Positions 25,882 to 33,183 of a DNA stretch of 64,000 bases are shown here, piece after piece. Where the stretch lies: assembly GCA_964565165.1 (NCBI GenBank), contig CAZMDJ010000002.1, forward strand, positions 11,962 through 75,961, read 5' to 3'. The notes under the pieces are model-generated. The model was not told where the DNA came from, made no database searches, and saw nothing but the letters and a program-made list of their open reading frames with translations. Numbering within the stretch: the first letter of the stretch is position 1; each line of letters opens with the position of its first letter. The position numbers and the translations under genes were made by a program. The stretch comes from ZLKRG08 sp964565165. GTDB lineage: Bacteria; Actinomycetota; Actinomycetes; Nanopelagicales; Nanopelagicaceae.

Positions 25882-26390
25882 AGTGGAATTGAATCGCGTA
25901 CCGCCGACTTTCTTATCTCGGTTGTCAACAGGTGCTCAATACCAATATCCACACGAACTCCTACAAGCCGCTTTATTGCGTGATGGCATTTGTAAATATC
26001 TAGAACACTTCGCCCTTCGACACGTTCCACTAAAATATCTAAATCACTAATGTCATTGTCTTCACCTCTTGCGACAGAGCCAAAGATTCGAATATTGGTC
26101 GCACCAGCTTTTGTTAGTAAATATTTGATTCGGCCACGATTTTCCATAACTCTGCGGTATAAATCGCTTCTTTCGCCAATCGCTCGAGTCTTTTTCACAT
26201 CAAGCACTAAATCGAAACCATTAGCCTTCAAGAGCCGCTTTAAAGTATCAACAGATGGAGTCTGCACACCTTTTTCGTAACGATTTACAGCGGTCTGAGA
26301 AGTCCCTGCACGATCGGCAACTTGTTGTTGTGTGAGGAGGGAGCTTTTCCGTGCATTGATAAGCATCAAAGGGACGGGATCTTGTGCCAT
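25878..26390 (-). CDS. mntA: MntA-like nucleotidyltransferase antitoxin fused to an N-terminal helix-turn-helix
   Basis: 170 residues in two domains. Residues 1-60 are an XRE-type helix-turn-helix (LLTQQQVADRAGTSQTAVNR, then YEKGVQTPSVDTLKRLL). Residues 80-165 are a minimal nucleotidyltransferase with IRIFGSVARGEDNDISDLDI, i.e. the GSxARG...DxD active site. MntA enzymes inactivate HepT by adding AMP to its tyrosine. The fused DNA-binding domain is unusual and should allow direct autoregulation. The ATG at 26390 is 6 bases after a TATATT box that overlaps an 18-bp perfect palindrome. Confidence 0.85.
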   Translation of the reverse strand: MAQDPVPLMLINARKSSLLTQQQVADRAGTSQTAVNRYEKGVQTPSVDTLKRLLKANGFDLVLDVKKTRAIGERSDLYRRVMENRGRIKYLLTKAGATNIRIFGSVARGEDNDISDLDILVERVEGRSVLDIYKCHHAIKRLVGVRVDIGIEHLLTTEIRKSAVRDSIPL

Positions 26391-26396
26391 GTAAGA

Positions 26397-26416
26397 AATA
26401 TACCTCTAGAGGTATA
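26397..26416 (-). promoter_or_regulatory. mntA-hepT promoter with an overlapping 18-bp palindromic operator
   Basis: TATACCTCTAGAGGTATA (26399-26416) is a perfect palindrome. On the minus strand the -10 box TATATT (26402 to 26397) overlaps its end and is 6 bases before the mntA ATG. A protein bound to the palindrome would block the promoter. The HTH domain of the MntA-like protein is the obvious candidate; this is inferred. Confidence 0.6.
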
Positions 26417-26570
26417 AAACTTGTAGGGTATATGTGAATAAGTGTGGTCAGGTCGAATGTGAAATCCATGGGGGAATTCAGGTGTGAAGGTGTGTTGGTA
26501 TTTAGGCATGTTGCTCGGGCGGGGTCTAGTGCCGTGTAATGGCCAGGTGCAAATGTATTTATGTAGCTAT

Positions 26571-27389
26571 TTAGGTTTGTGGATCATTTGTGGCAGCGGA
26601 CCAAGTTCCGTAAACACGGACCGTTGAACCATTGCCGAAACCTGATGCCCATAGCGAATCAATAAATGCACCGAGCATTCGCACGCAGCCATGAGAAGCT
26701 GGATATGGATGAACCCAGATATCAAATTCAGAACCATGCACCGCTTGTCCGCGATTAAAGAAGAGCGGGCGATACATCCATCCATCAGGATATGCGATTG
26801 ATTCATACCAACGATCTACGCGCCATTGCACTTTGAAAGTTCCAACATCTGTTTCTAGCCCTGGTCTACCAGTTGATGCGATAGTGATTACAAAATTAGC
26901 TTGATTGATTGTCGCTTCTGAACCATTGCCGCTCTTTGTGGAATTATCGCTAGGCATACTCTTCACCCAAATGGCGCTCTGGCAGGTTCGATTAATATTT
27001 AATCCGACAACAAAATCTTTCGGCAGAACTAAATCTTCTTGCGCAACAACTGCGAATTGTTCATCCTGCGTAGGCAAATTACGATTGATATCACGCCCAG
27101 TTAATTCACGCCAAATACATAAACCTTGACGCGTACGTGCACCCCATTTGCCATCGACTTTTCCAACTTGAATATGCATATCTGCCAGCGCTGCCTGCAC
27201 CTCTTCTTTGGTCGGTGGCAACACCGGTCCTGTTGGTGTTTCTGATTGCGAAGGCGTAGGTGATGCAGATTCAGTTACAACCGGCGCCGGCTTATGGTTT
27301 AACGAGGTATCAAAGTAAAAATAGTCATACCCAAATTTTGCGACCGCGCCTAAAGCTATGAGTACTCCCACTAGCCAAACGCGCTTCAT
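26571..27389 (-). CDS. Membrane-anchored L,D-transpeptidase with peptidoglycan-binding domain
   Basis: A 272-residue cell-wall enzyme that makes 3-3 cross-links or attaches proteins to peptidoglycan. A signal-anchor helix covers residues 4-22, followed by a Ser/Thr/Pro linker. A peptidoglycan-binding domain follows (residues 55-95; VGKVDGKWGARTRQGL). The YkuD catalytic motif is HPYPASHGCVRM near residue 235, with the nucleophile cysteine and HGSEFDI before it. The ATG is 6 bases after a minus-strand TAAGGT box. It is divergent from the secreted protein at 27429, with 39 bases between start codons. Confidence 0.92.
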   Translation of the reverse strand: MKRVWLVGVLIALGAVAKFGYDYFYFDTSLNHKPAPVVTESASPTPSQSETPTGPVLPPTKEEVQAALADMHIQVGKVDGKWGARTRQGLCIWRELTGRDINRNLPTQDEQFAVVAQEDLVLPKDFVVGLNINRTCQSAIWVKSMPSDNSTKSGNGSEATINQANFVITIASTGRPGLETDVGTFKVQWRVDRWYESIAYPDGWMYRPLFFNRGQAVHGSEFDIWVHPYPASHGCVRMLGAFIDSLWASGFGNGSTVRVYGTWSAATNDPQT

Positions 27390-27395
27390 GAGTTC

Positions 27396-27422
27396 ACCTT
27401 ACTAAATGCTCTGGGGTAGCCT
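27396..27422. promoter_or_regulatory. Divergent leaderless -10 boxes between the L,D-transpeptidase and the 27429 gene
   Basis: Minus strand: TAAGGT (27401 to 27396), 6 bases, then the transpeptidase ATG. Plus strand: TAGCCT (27417-27422), 6 bases, then the ATG at 27429. Both spacings are those of leaderless promoters. Confidence 0.5.
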
Positions 27423-27428
27423 CTTTCT

Positions 27429-28373
27429 ATGCAATTGCGCCGCCATTCATTACTGGTCACGGTTCTTTCTCTTGCGCTTCTTTCTACATCGACACCGGCA
27501 AATGGCGCGACTATCGCTGGCACCAAATGCACCAAAGTCGGTGCCACTAAGACAGTAAGCGCCAAGAAATACACCTGCATTAAATCCGGCAAGAAATTGA
27601 TTTGGAACCAAGGCGTCGCAATCTCGCCAGGCACTTCATCTGCAGTTCAGAACCAATTAGGCGCACGTATGGCCAATATTTTGGCAGTACAGATAGTTGC
27701 AGATCGCCTCTGGAAAAATTCACAAGGGCAGAAAGTTGAAGACCCAACTTGGTTAACTGGCAAGAACGCATCCTTGGCCAATGTCGCAATCGGTGCGAAG
27801 GCAGCTCGTCAGATGATCATGAGCTACTCACCGATGTTCCCAAATTTCGACATGAACAATTTGCCAAAAGAAATTACTCTTTCTGACAATTCAACATTCG
27901 GCAAATACCTTCAAGGCGCACATGGAGTTGGCCATTTATCTAATGACTTCTTCGCCAAGACCGCCGGAGGAGTGGATCCAAAGTTAATTCCATCTTGGTA
28001 TTCCGAAGGTAGCGCGATGGTCATAGGCACCATGGCTACTGCGGTTTATTTAAAGAATTCACCTAACTACGCAACTATCGCTGCTAATTTAAAGTTGGAT
28101 TGGAAGAACGAAGTTTGCAAGGCGCAATACGATAAGTGGCGCATCAGCGATTCTGCAGATGAAATCATTACCAATTCCTGCGCATTGGGACTTGGCCAAA
28201 TAATGGTCGAAGCGTTAGTTAATAAAGTCGACGCAATCGACAAGATTGGTTTGATGTTTCAGATGCTTGCAATCGGCAATTCATTCGATGATTCGCTCTT
28301 CTACTCTTTCGGAATCCGCAAAGTAGATTTCTTCACTGAAATTGATACTTACTTAACTGCGCTTAAGTGGTAA
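27429..28373 (+). CDS. Secreted peptidase-like protein with a degenerate zinc motif
   Basis: A 314-residue exported protein of unknown function. A signal peptide covers about residues 1-26. It is followed by a 33-residue Cys-Cys module (GTKCTKVGATKTVSAKKYTC then GKKLIWNQG). The C-terminal part resembles the two related proteins in this window at 29070 and 34144, which have HEXXH zinc motifs. Here the matching place reads AHGVGHLSN, with glycine instead of the catalytic glutamate, while the downstream helix PSWYSEGSAMVIG is kept. It may therefore bind without cleaving. I do not recognise a named family. Confidence 0.7.
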   Translation: MQLRRHSLLVTVLSLALLSTSTPANGATIAGTKCTKVGATKTVSAKKYTCIKSGKKLIWNQGVAISPGTSSAVQNQLGARMANILAVQIVADRLWKNSQGQKVEDPTWLTGKNASLANVAIGAKAARQMIMSYSPMFPNFDMNNLPKEITLSDNSTFGKYLQGAHGVGHLSNDFFAKTAGGVDPKLIPSWYSEGSAMVIGTMATAVYLKNSPNYATIAANLKLDWKNEVCKAQYDKWRISDSADEIITNSCALGLGQIMVEALVNKVDAIDKIGLMFQMLAIGNSFDDSLFYSFGIRKVDFFTEIDTYLTALKW

Positions 28374-28490
28374 GTGTTACCTCTCGAACTCTTTGGTCTC
28401 AACTCGCTCTCAGGTATTACTAAATGCCCTCTAAAGTCTTGAGCGCAATATTCGAATTGAAGGAAAACCCTTCAGGAAACGAGTAGAAAA

Positions 28491-29012
28491 ATGAAAACTA
28501 ACGGCAAGAAATTCGCATCCAGAACTGCCATCTTCCTCGCAGCCATAATGGCGCTCAATTCAGGCTCTGCAAGTTATGCAGCAGTTGCTTTGACTTTAGA
28601 TCAAAAAAAGCAGTTGCAATATCTTGTTGAGGAAGAGAAGTTAGCTAGGGACGTATATAACTACTTCGCCACTAATGTAACTTCACAGAAGTTCGCAAAT
28701 ATCGCAAAGTCAGAACAGACACATATGACTTACATTGCCAATCTTTTAAAGACCTATAAAGTTTATAACCCAGCCGCAACGACAAAGCCAGGGGTATTTA
28801 AGAACACCGAATTGCAAAAGCTCTACAACACTCTTATTGCATCTGGAAAAGTTGGCGTCACCGAAGCATTTGCTGCAGGCAAGTTGATTGAAGAGACTGA
28901 TATTGCGGATCTACAAGAGATGCTTACTCTAAAGATGCCAGCAGATATCCAAGCAGCTCTTGAATCATTATTGCGCGGTTCTCAGAACCACTTGGCAGCA
29001 TTCACTAGATAA
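28491..29012 (+). CDS. Secreted ferritin-like protein, DUF2202 family
   Basis: A 173-residue protein with an N-terminal signal peptide (about residues 1-30, ending NSGSASYAA). The DUF2202 ferritin-like fold is shown by LVEEEKLARDVYNYFA, with the Glu-Glu and Arg-Asp pair, SEQTHMTYIANLL, and a C-terminal RGSQNHLAAF. These carboxylate and histidine residues are placed to bind a di-metal centre. The biological role of the family is unknown. The ATG is 12 bases after AGGAAACGAG. A strong hairpin follows the stop. Confidence 0.88.
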   Translation: MKTNGKKFASRTAIFLAAIMALNSGSASYAAVALTLDQKKQLQYLVEEEKLARDVYNYFATNVTSQKFANIAKSEQTHMTYIANLLKTYKVYNPAATTKPGVFKNTELQKLYNTLIASGKVGVTEAFAAGKLIEETDIADLQEMLTLKMPADIQAALESLLRGSQNHLAAFTR

Positions 29013-29027
29013 TCTCTAACAAATAAG

Positions 29028-29055
29028 AGAGCCTCGAGATTATTCTCGGGGCTCT
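29028..29055. terminator. Bidirectional terminator hairpin
   Basis: AGAGCCTCGAGA (29028-29039) pairs with TCTCGGGGCTCT (29044-29055), one G-U pair, loop TTAT, then TTTAC. It lies between convergent genes ending at 29012 (plus) and 29070 (minus). Confidence 0.75.
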
Positions 29056-29069
29056 TTACTACTTAAAGG

Positions 29070-30221
29070 TCATTTTGTGATTCGCATTGAACTGCGGGCA
29101 ACTTCAAATTTGCTATAGAAATCTTCGATAGAGATACCAACTGCCTGTTGGAACGCGCTTGGAAAATTCTTTGTGACTTTGTAATTCTTGTAAATGTCAA
29201 TGATTGGTTTAAATCCAACCGAAGCGACTATATATTCGGTAGCTGCCTGGCCAATTCCATAGGGATCAAGATAATTACCAGACTCATCATTGCCACGTTT
29301 GTAATATGAAGAGAGTTTCAAGTTGCTTCGATAATTGGGATTATTGGTTATCTGAGCGTTTCTTGCAGTGTAATAACTGACAATTCCCATGTTGTTGGTA
29401 GTAAAGAATCCATAAAAATTGGCTGTTCCTTCATCAAGCCAGACAGGTAGAGTCAAAGGTGTTGGCTCGATATTTGAATTACCCAGGCTGTTCTCACTTG
29501 AAAGCGAAGCTTGAACGGTGTGGAAGTACTCGTGAGCTGGCACTGAGATACGTCCATAATCCCATCCATAGCCTCCTTTACCGCTATAAATGTCACTATA
29601 AATTAAGAGTATTAATTCACCTTGAGCACACATGGCATCTCTAGAGCCATCACTGCAAGGGAAGGGAGACTTTGGATCACCAATCCAATAATTGTTCGCT
29701 TTTAAATTTGTTGCGCCCCACTCGTGTGTTGCTCCGAGAAAGACTTTCCTCTCGTTAAAACCTGAATTAGTGAACATCCCGTTCGCATATGAAAGAACTT
29801 TGCCAACTAATTCTCGATCTTCCTTCTTAATCGTCGGGTCTGTGAATATTTGATATTTATCGTTAGGGGTAATTTTGCCAAAGTATTCCGCTGTCTTTTG
29901 TAGGGCTACATCTACCATGACGTTGTAATCGAATTTGGTTGCCCAAGGCTCAAATTTAGGTACTTCATTTTTTGCAGTTTCTGAAGTAGTTGGTGAAGAG
30001 TTCGGAGTACTTGCTGACTTAATTGCCACGCCTTGATTCCAAACCAACTTCTTGCCCTTCAGGACGCAGGTGTATTTCTTGCCAGAGCTGTTCTGGATTA
30101 GACCTTTCTTGGAACATGCAGCGCCTGCCTTAACGGTCGCACTTAAGGCGCTAGGAGCGGTACTCGTCAAAAGCATAAACGCAGTAGCTATCGACAGGAA
30201 TTTAGTGGCAACTAATCTCAT
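29070..30221 (-). CDS. Secreted zinc peptidase-like protein (HEXXH gluzincin type)
   Basis: A 383-residue exported protein. A signal peptide (about residues 1-28) is followed by the same Cys-Cys module as the 27429 and 34144 proteins (GAACSKKGLIQNSSGKKYTC then GKKLVWNQG). The catalytic region has PAHEYFHTVQ, a complete HEXXH zinc site, and downstream LPVWLDEGTANFYGFF, which supplies a Glu as expected for gluzincins. A C-terminal helix reads FQQAVGISIEDFYSKFEVA. It is probably a cell-surface or extracellular metallopeptidase; the substrate is unknown. The ATG is 6 bases after a minus-strand TAAGTT box. Confidence 0.75.
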   Translation of the reverse strand: MRLVATKFLSIATAFMLLTSTAPSALSATVKAGAACSKKGLIQNSSGKKYTCVLKGKKLVWNQGVAIKSASTPNSSPTTSETAKNEVPKFEPWATKFDYNVMVDVALQKTAEYFGKITPNDKYQIFTDPTIKKEDRELVGKVLSYANGMFTNSGFNERKVFLGATHEWGATNLKANNYWIGDPKSPFPCSDGSRDAMCAQGELILLIYSDIYSGKGGYGWDYGRISVPAHEYFHTVQASLSSENSLGNSNIEPTPLTLPVWLDEGTANFYGFFTTNNMGIVSYYTARNAQITNNPNYRSNLKLSSYYKRGNDESGNYLDPYGIGQAATEYIVASVGFKPIIDIYKNYKVTKNFPSAFQQAVGISIEDFYSKFEVARSSMRITK

Positions 30222-30227
30222 AACTCA

Positions 30228-30272
30228 AACTTATCTAAAAAATGAGAATTTTCCACATATTGTAAGTATTCT
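30228..30272. promoter_or_regulatory. Divergent leaderless -10 boxes between the 30221 gene and phnA
   Basis: Minus strand: TAAGTT (30233 to 30228), 6 bases, then the ATG at 30221. Plus strand: TATTCT (30267-30272), 7 bases, then the phnA ATG at 30280. Confidence 0.45.
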
Positions 30273-30279
30273 CAGATAC

Positions 30280-30624
30280 ATGACTGAATTACCAGCTTGC
30301 CCAAAGTGCGCATCAGCGTTTACTTATCAAATGGCTGCGCTACTTATCTGCCCTGAATGTGCGCACGAATGGAGCGGGGAAGCAGAAGAGCAAATCGAAA
30401 CCACAAAGGTCGTTAAAGATTCCGCCGGAAATATTCTGCAAGATGGCGATGATGTCACGATCATTAAGGATATGAAAGTTAAAGGCTCTTCAAACACATT
30501 GAAAATCGGAACCAAGGTCCGCAACATTCGCTTGGTCGACGGCCCTGGTGATCACGATATCGACGCAAAAGTCGATGGCTTCGGCCCAATGAATTTGAAA
30601 TCCAGCATTGTCAAGAAAGCTTAG
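30280..30624 (+). CDS. phnA: PhnA family zinc-ribbon protein
   Basis: A 114-residue cytosolic protein. The N-terminal zinc ribbon is CPKCASAF with CPECAHEW following. The C-terminal PhnA domain has VVKDSAGNILQDGDDVTIIK, then DMKVKGSSNTLKIGTKVRNI. The family is linked by name to alkylphosphonate utilisation, but its function is not established; some members hydrolyse phosphonoacetate, others do not. I set the start at ATG 30280, which is 7 bases after TATTCT; the frame upstream of it is not PhnA-like. No other phn genes are nearby. Confidence 0.9.
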   Translation: MTELPACPKCASAFTYQMAALLICPECAHEWSGEAEEQIETTKVVKDSAGNILQDGDDVTIIKDMKVKGSSNTLKIGTKVRNIRLVDGPGDHDIDAKVDGFGPMNLKSSIVKKA

Positions 30625-30672
30625 CGATTTCGCAACGTTGGTTTCACATGACCTCTATGCAGCTGAATAAAG

Positions 30673-30726
30673 TTTTATGCCTCTAGATGCATAAAACCCT
30701 CGGGGGATATTTCTCTCGGGGGTTTT
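30673..30726 (+). terminator. Terminator with an overlapping alternative hairpin after phnA
   Basis: AAAACCCTCG (30693-30702) pairs with CGGGGGTTTT (30717-30726). An upstream hairpin, TTTTATGC (30673-30680) with GCATAAAA (30689-30696), shares AAAA (30693-30696) with the terminator, so the two cannot fully form together. This looks attenuator-like but may simply be a double terminator. Confidence 0.6.
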
Positions 30727-30753
30727 GTGCAATTTAATCGATAAAATTTTCCA

Positions 30754-31176
30754 ATGAATCGCACCAACGAACTTCTGCGCAAAGCGACCCAGATTCTCTT
30801 AGGCGCCACTTTGCTCTACACCGGAACTTTGCACCTAACCACTCGCCGTATTGAATTCCAGGCACAAGTACCAACTTGGCTTTCGCTATCGCCAGATTTT
30901 GTTGTAATTGCATCAGGAATCGTTGAACTCGCACTTGGCCTTGCCTTAATCTCACTTCGCCGTCGCAGGGAAGTGGGAATCGTTACCGCACTTTTCTTTA
31001 TTGCGATTTTCCCCGGCAATATCAATCAATATGTAAATGGAATCAGCGCTTTTGGTTTAGATACCGACCAAGCACGATTGATCCGACTCTTCTTTCAACC
31101 GTTGCTTGTTTTGTGGGCGCTCTGGTCCGCAGGCGTGTCAGTAAAAAGGGCATCAAAGGTGGATGCCAAAAGTTAG
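30754..31176 (+). CDS. DoxX-like small membrane protein
   Basis: A 140-residue protein with about four transmembrane helices. TLLYTGTLHLTTRRIEFQAQ, then VPTWL and VIASGIVELALGLALISL, follow the DoxX-family pattern with the GxxExxxGL helix. Members occur in membrane complexes linked to redox stress or are of unknown role. The ATG is 6 bases after TAAAAT (30742-30747), suggesting a leaderless transcript. The gene stands alone between two hairpins and an unrelated downstream gene. Confidence 0.8.
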   Translation: MNRTNELLRKATQILLGATLLYTGTLHLTTRRIEFQAQVPTWLSLSPDFVVIASGIVELALGLALISLRRRREVGIVTALFFIAIFPGNINQYVNGISAFGLDTDQARLIRLFFQPLLVLWALWSAGVSVKRASKVDAKS

Positions 31177-31222
31177 CAAAAGGCGGAGACAAAATGTCGC
31201 CAGCTCCTGACATGATGTGGGT

Positions 31223-31996
31223 ATGCATCGAATAGATCTAAATCTTTTCGATCGAGTGAAAACGACATTCCAATCAGACCGCCATGAGCTGCGACGAACC
31301 TCTATCAATTACCAATTTATCAAGCGCGAATACCTAGATTGGAAGTCCGAACTCGATCTACCTAAGAAATACTCTTCGCCCGAAATGGAGCTGTATTACC
31401 TCGCCGTAAATACTGCATTTCAACATTTCGAATCATCGCTCGACTTCTCGCAGGGACTTGAATACCTGCTGGAGGAGAAGCGTGCAAATATCATGCCTGC
31501 GATATGCATTCTTGTGCGTCAAACACTCGAAAGTGCCTTTACTGCTAGCTGGCTAGTTTCCGATACAGATTTTCGCAGAACCGCCATGCGTGGCTATCAG
31601 ATAACTATTCGCGATCTCCACAATCAGTATGGAATTGCCAAGAAACTTCAAGAACAATTCAAATTAGAGCATAAATTGAGGTCTATAGATCCTGAACATT
31701 TGGATAAGCAAAGATTGGAATTGCTACTTATTGGAAACCAACTTGAATATAGCAGTAAGGAAGTGAAGGAAATATTCAGTCCTTTGATTACTCGTTTATT
31801 TAAGAGAGTCTCCATAGGCGGCGAGATCCACAACCTAAGTTGGGCATACCAATTATTAAGCGCGATTGGGCATGGCACATGGATGGGTTTCTATCCTTCA
31901 GATAAGGAGATTAGCCAATTACTCAAGATTAAAGATGCCTCGCTTCGAGTCACTCTTAATCAGTTGAAGGCGAGGGCACAAATCCTTCTTAACTGA
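31223..31996 (+). CDS. Hypothetical protein, mostly helical (possibly DUF5677-like)
   Basis: 257 residues, cytosolic, without signal peptide or membrane helices. Visible features are a helix with RQTLESAFTASWLV near residue 98 and a late SAIGHGTWMGFYPSD segment. This arrangement recalls DUF5677-type proteins, which have no known function, but the similarity is weak by eye. I prefer the ATG at 31223 (HRIDLNLFDRV); an in-frame GTG at 31217 is an alternative. It is monocistronic and is followed by tandem hairpins. Confidence 0.65.
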   Translation: MHRIDLNLFDRVKTTFQSDRHELRRTSINYQFIKREYLDWKSELDLPKKYSSPEMELYYLAVNTAFQHFESSLDFSQGLEYLLEEKRANIMPAICILVRQTLESAFTASWLVSDTDFRRTAMRGYQITIRDLHNQYGIAKKLQEQFKLEHKLRSIDPEHLDKQRLELLLIGNQLEYSSKEVKEIFSPLITRLFKRVSIGGEIHNLSWAYQLLSAIGHGTWMGFYPSDKEISQLLKIKDASLRVTLNQLKARAQILLN

Positions 31997-32040
31997 ATTA
32001 ACAATTTGTCGTAGCGTGCCGATATACTTAGCGCACACCG

Positions 32041-32089
32041 CTTGAAGTGCCGTCTTCAAGAAGAGGGCTCAATCGAAAGATTGGGCCCT
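32041..32089. terminator. Tandem hairpins between convergent genes (possible small RNA end)
   Basis: CTTGAAG (32041-32047) pairs with CTTCAAG (32054-32060). Next, AGGGCTCAATC (32064-32074) pairs with GATTGGGCCCT (32079-32089) around a GAAA tetraloop, one G-U pair. A TATACT box lies at 32023-32028, so a short RNA starting near 32034 and ending here is possible. Confidence 0.6.
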
Positions 32090-32095
32090 TCGTAT

Positions 32096-32806
32096 TTACA
32101 CCCACATTTTAGGTTTATAAATTTTACTTCCACTTTTTAAAATGTATGGATTAGGAAGTTGAGATATCCCAAGTTCTGCCAAGTCTACTTTGTTCGTAAT
32201 AGAGGCAACTGAACTTAACGAACTTGTTTTAAGACCATCACCCGGCACCAGCAAATTAATATGAGCTCCAAACTCAGATGCAAATTTTATAGGCGTAGTT
32301 AAATCTGAATCACCAGTAACAACAAGAGCTGATTTAAGCTCGTTTACAAAGACGTCTTTTAATAAATACGAAGCTAAATTTACATCAGAGCCCTTTTCCT
32401 CAAAACGATTTACTGGAGCTTTTGGAAAATCCGGTTCAGCTTCACGAAATACCCGATTAATTTGAATCTGATTTATACCTGCCAAAGATTTAAAGGATGG
32501 TTGTGTGAAAGATTTTCGGTTGCTTTCTCTGATCCGTAACCAACTTTCAGATTTCTGGAATTTTCCTTTTATTACATTAATACCTTGATCTTCCAAAACT
32601 CTTAAATATGCATGCTGACGTTCATTTGCCTTATCTTCAGGAAATTTCTTTTTTAGAGGCGCCGTAAAGTAATAAATTTGTCCGATTTCACAGCCAGGCA
32701 TTTGCATTTTGCAAAAGCGAACCAAATCAACCCATTTCAGATTCCCACGTTTTTCAAGTGACCCTTTATAGAGATTGAATCCATCAATATATGCATTGAA
32801 TTTCAA
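32096..32806 (-). CDS. NYN-domain protein (LabA/DUF88, PIN-like nuclease fold)
   Basis: A 236-residue protein with the NYN signature: KFNAYIDGFNLYKG at the N terminus (first catalytic aspartate), EKGSDVNLASYLLKD near residue 140 and VVTGDSDLTTPIKFASEFG near residue 165. These acidic residues form the metal site of PIN-like RNases. NYN proteins in accessory regions are often linked to RNA processing or phage defence; the role here is not shown. I prefer the TTG start at 32806, because GAGGAGG lies 5 bases upstream; a GTG at 32824 is possible but lacks a ribosome-binding site. Confidence 0.82.
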   Translation of the reverse strand: MKFNAYIDGFNLYKGSLEKRGNLKWVDLVRFCKMQMPGCEIGQIYYFTAPLKKKFPEDKANERQHAYLRVLEDQGINVIKGKFQKSESWLRIRESNRKSFTQPSFKSLAGINQIQINRVFREAEPDFPKAPVNRFEEKGSDVNLASYLLKDVFVNELKSALVVTGDSDLTTPIKFASEFGAHINLLVPGDGLKTSSLSSVASITNKVDLAELGISQLPNPYILKSGSKIYKPKMWV

Positions 32807-33014
32807 GAAAACCTCCTCAAACACCTTAATCTAAAGCCCAATCCGCAAACTCGCGATCATCCGCTTTCTAGCTTCTCGCTTTGCCTTTACCTCATCCATA
32901 TTTTCATTCAAATTTATAAGTCAAACTTAGAACCTACCTAAGACATTGTTTTTTCCACAGATTTAATTTTTGCTCTGCAATCCACAATTCGCAATTACTA
33001 ACTTAGTTCGTGCA

Positions 33015-33087
33015 GCCCCTGTAGCTCAATTGGATAGAGTCCCCTTTCGCAGAGGGATGGATGTGAGTTCGAATCTCACCAGGGGTT
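33015..33087 (+). tRNA. tRNA-like gene, best anticodon reading CGC, with irregular anticodon arm
   Basis: The acceptor GCCCCTG (33015-33021) pairs with CAGGGGT (33080-33086). The D-arm is GCTC...GAGT and the T-arm GTGAG-TTCGAAT-CTCAC is perfect. The best anticodon arm is CCCCT-TTCGCAG-AGGGA, giving CGC (Ala codon GCG), but one pair is mismatched and position 26 is missing. The acceptor pairing can extend outward by TGCA/TGCA to 11 bp. No CCA is encoded. It may be a working tRNA or a decayed copy. Confidence 0.5.
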
Positions 33088-33100
33088 GCACATAAAAGGA

Positions 33101-33128
33101 AATGGTCTCCGATTTCTCGAAGACCATT
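33101..33128 (+). terminator. Hairpin downstream of the tRNA-like gene
   Basis: AATGGTCT (33101-33108) pairs perfectly with AGACCATT (33121-33128), followed by GCGCCCCTGTTTT. It probably ends the tRNA-like transcript. Confidence 0.55.
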
Positions 33129-33155
33129 GCGCCCCTGTTTTCGCAGAGAGTTCCA

Positions 33156-33171
33156 GTTGGATTTCTCCAAC
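33156..33171. repeat. GTTGRA-TTYC-TYCAAC hairpin, copy A
   Basis: GTTGGA-TTTC-TCCAAC. Two relatives at 34061-34076 and 35641-35656 read GTTGAA-TTTC-TTCAAC and GTTGAA-TTAC-TTCAAC. The GA/TC and AA/TT change preserves pairing. Confidence 0.5.
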
Positions 33172-33183
33172 ACCTAAATACTA

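Noticed and set aside
32023..32089. 6S RNA or other known RNA family at the tandem hairpins
   Set aside because: The length and structure do not match any family I can recognise; only a possible short RNA is reported.
32831..32899. 22-codon frame on the minus strand upstream of the NYN gene
   Set aside because: It begins with a plausible ATG but has no ribosome-binding site or TANNNT box at the right distance, and nothing to support translation.
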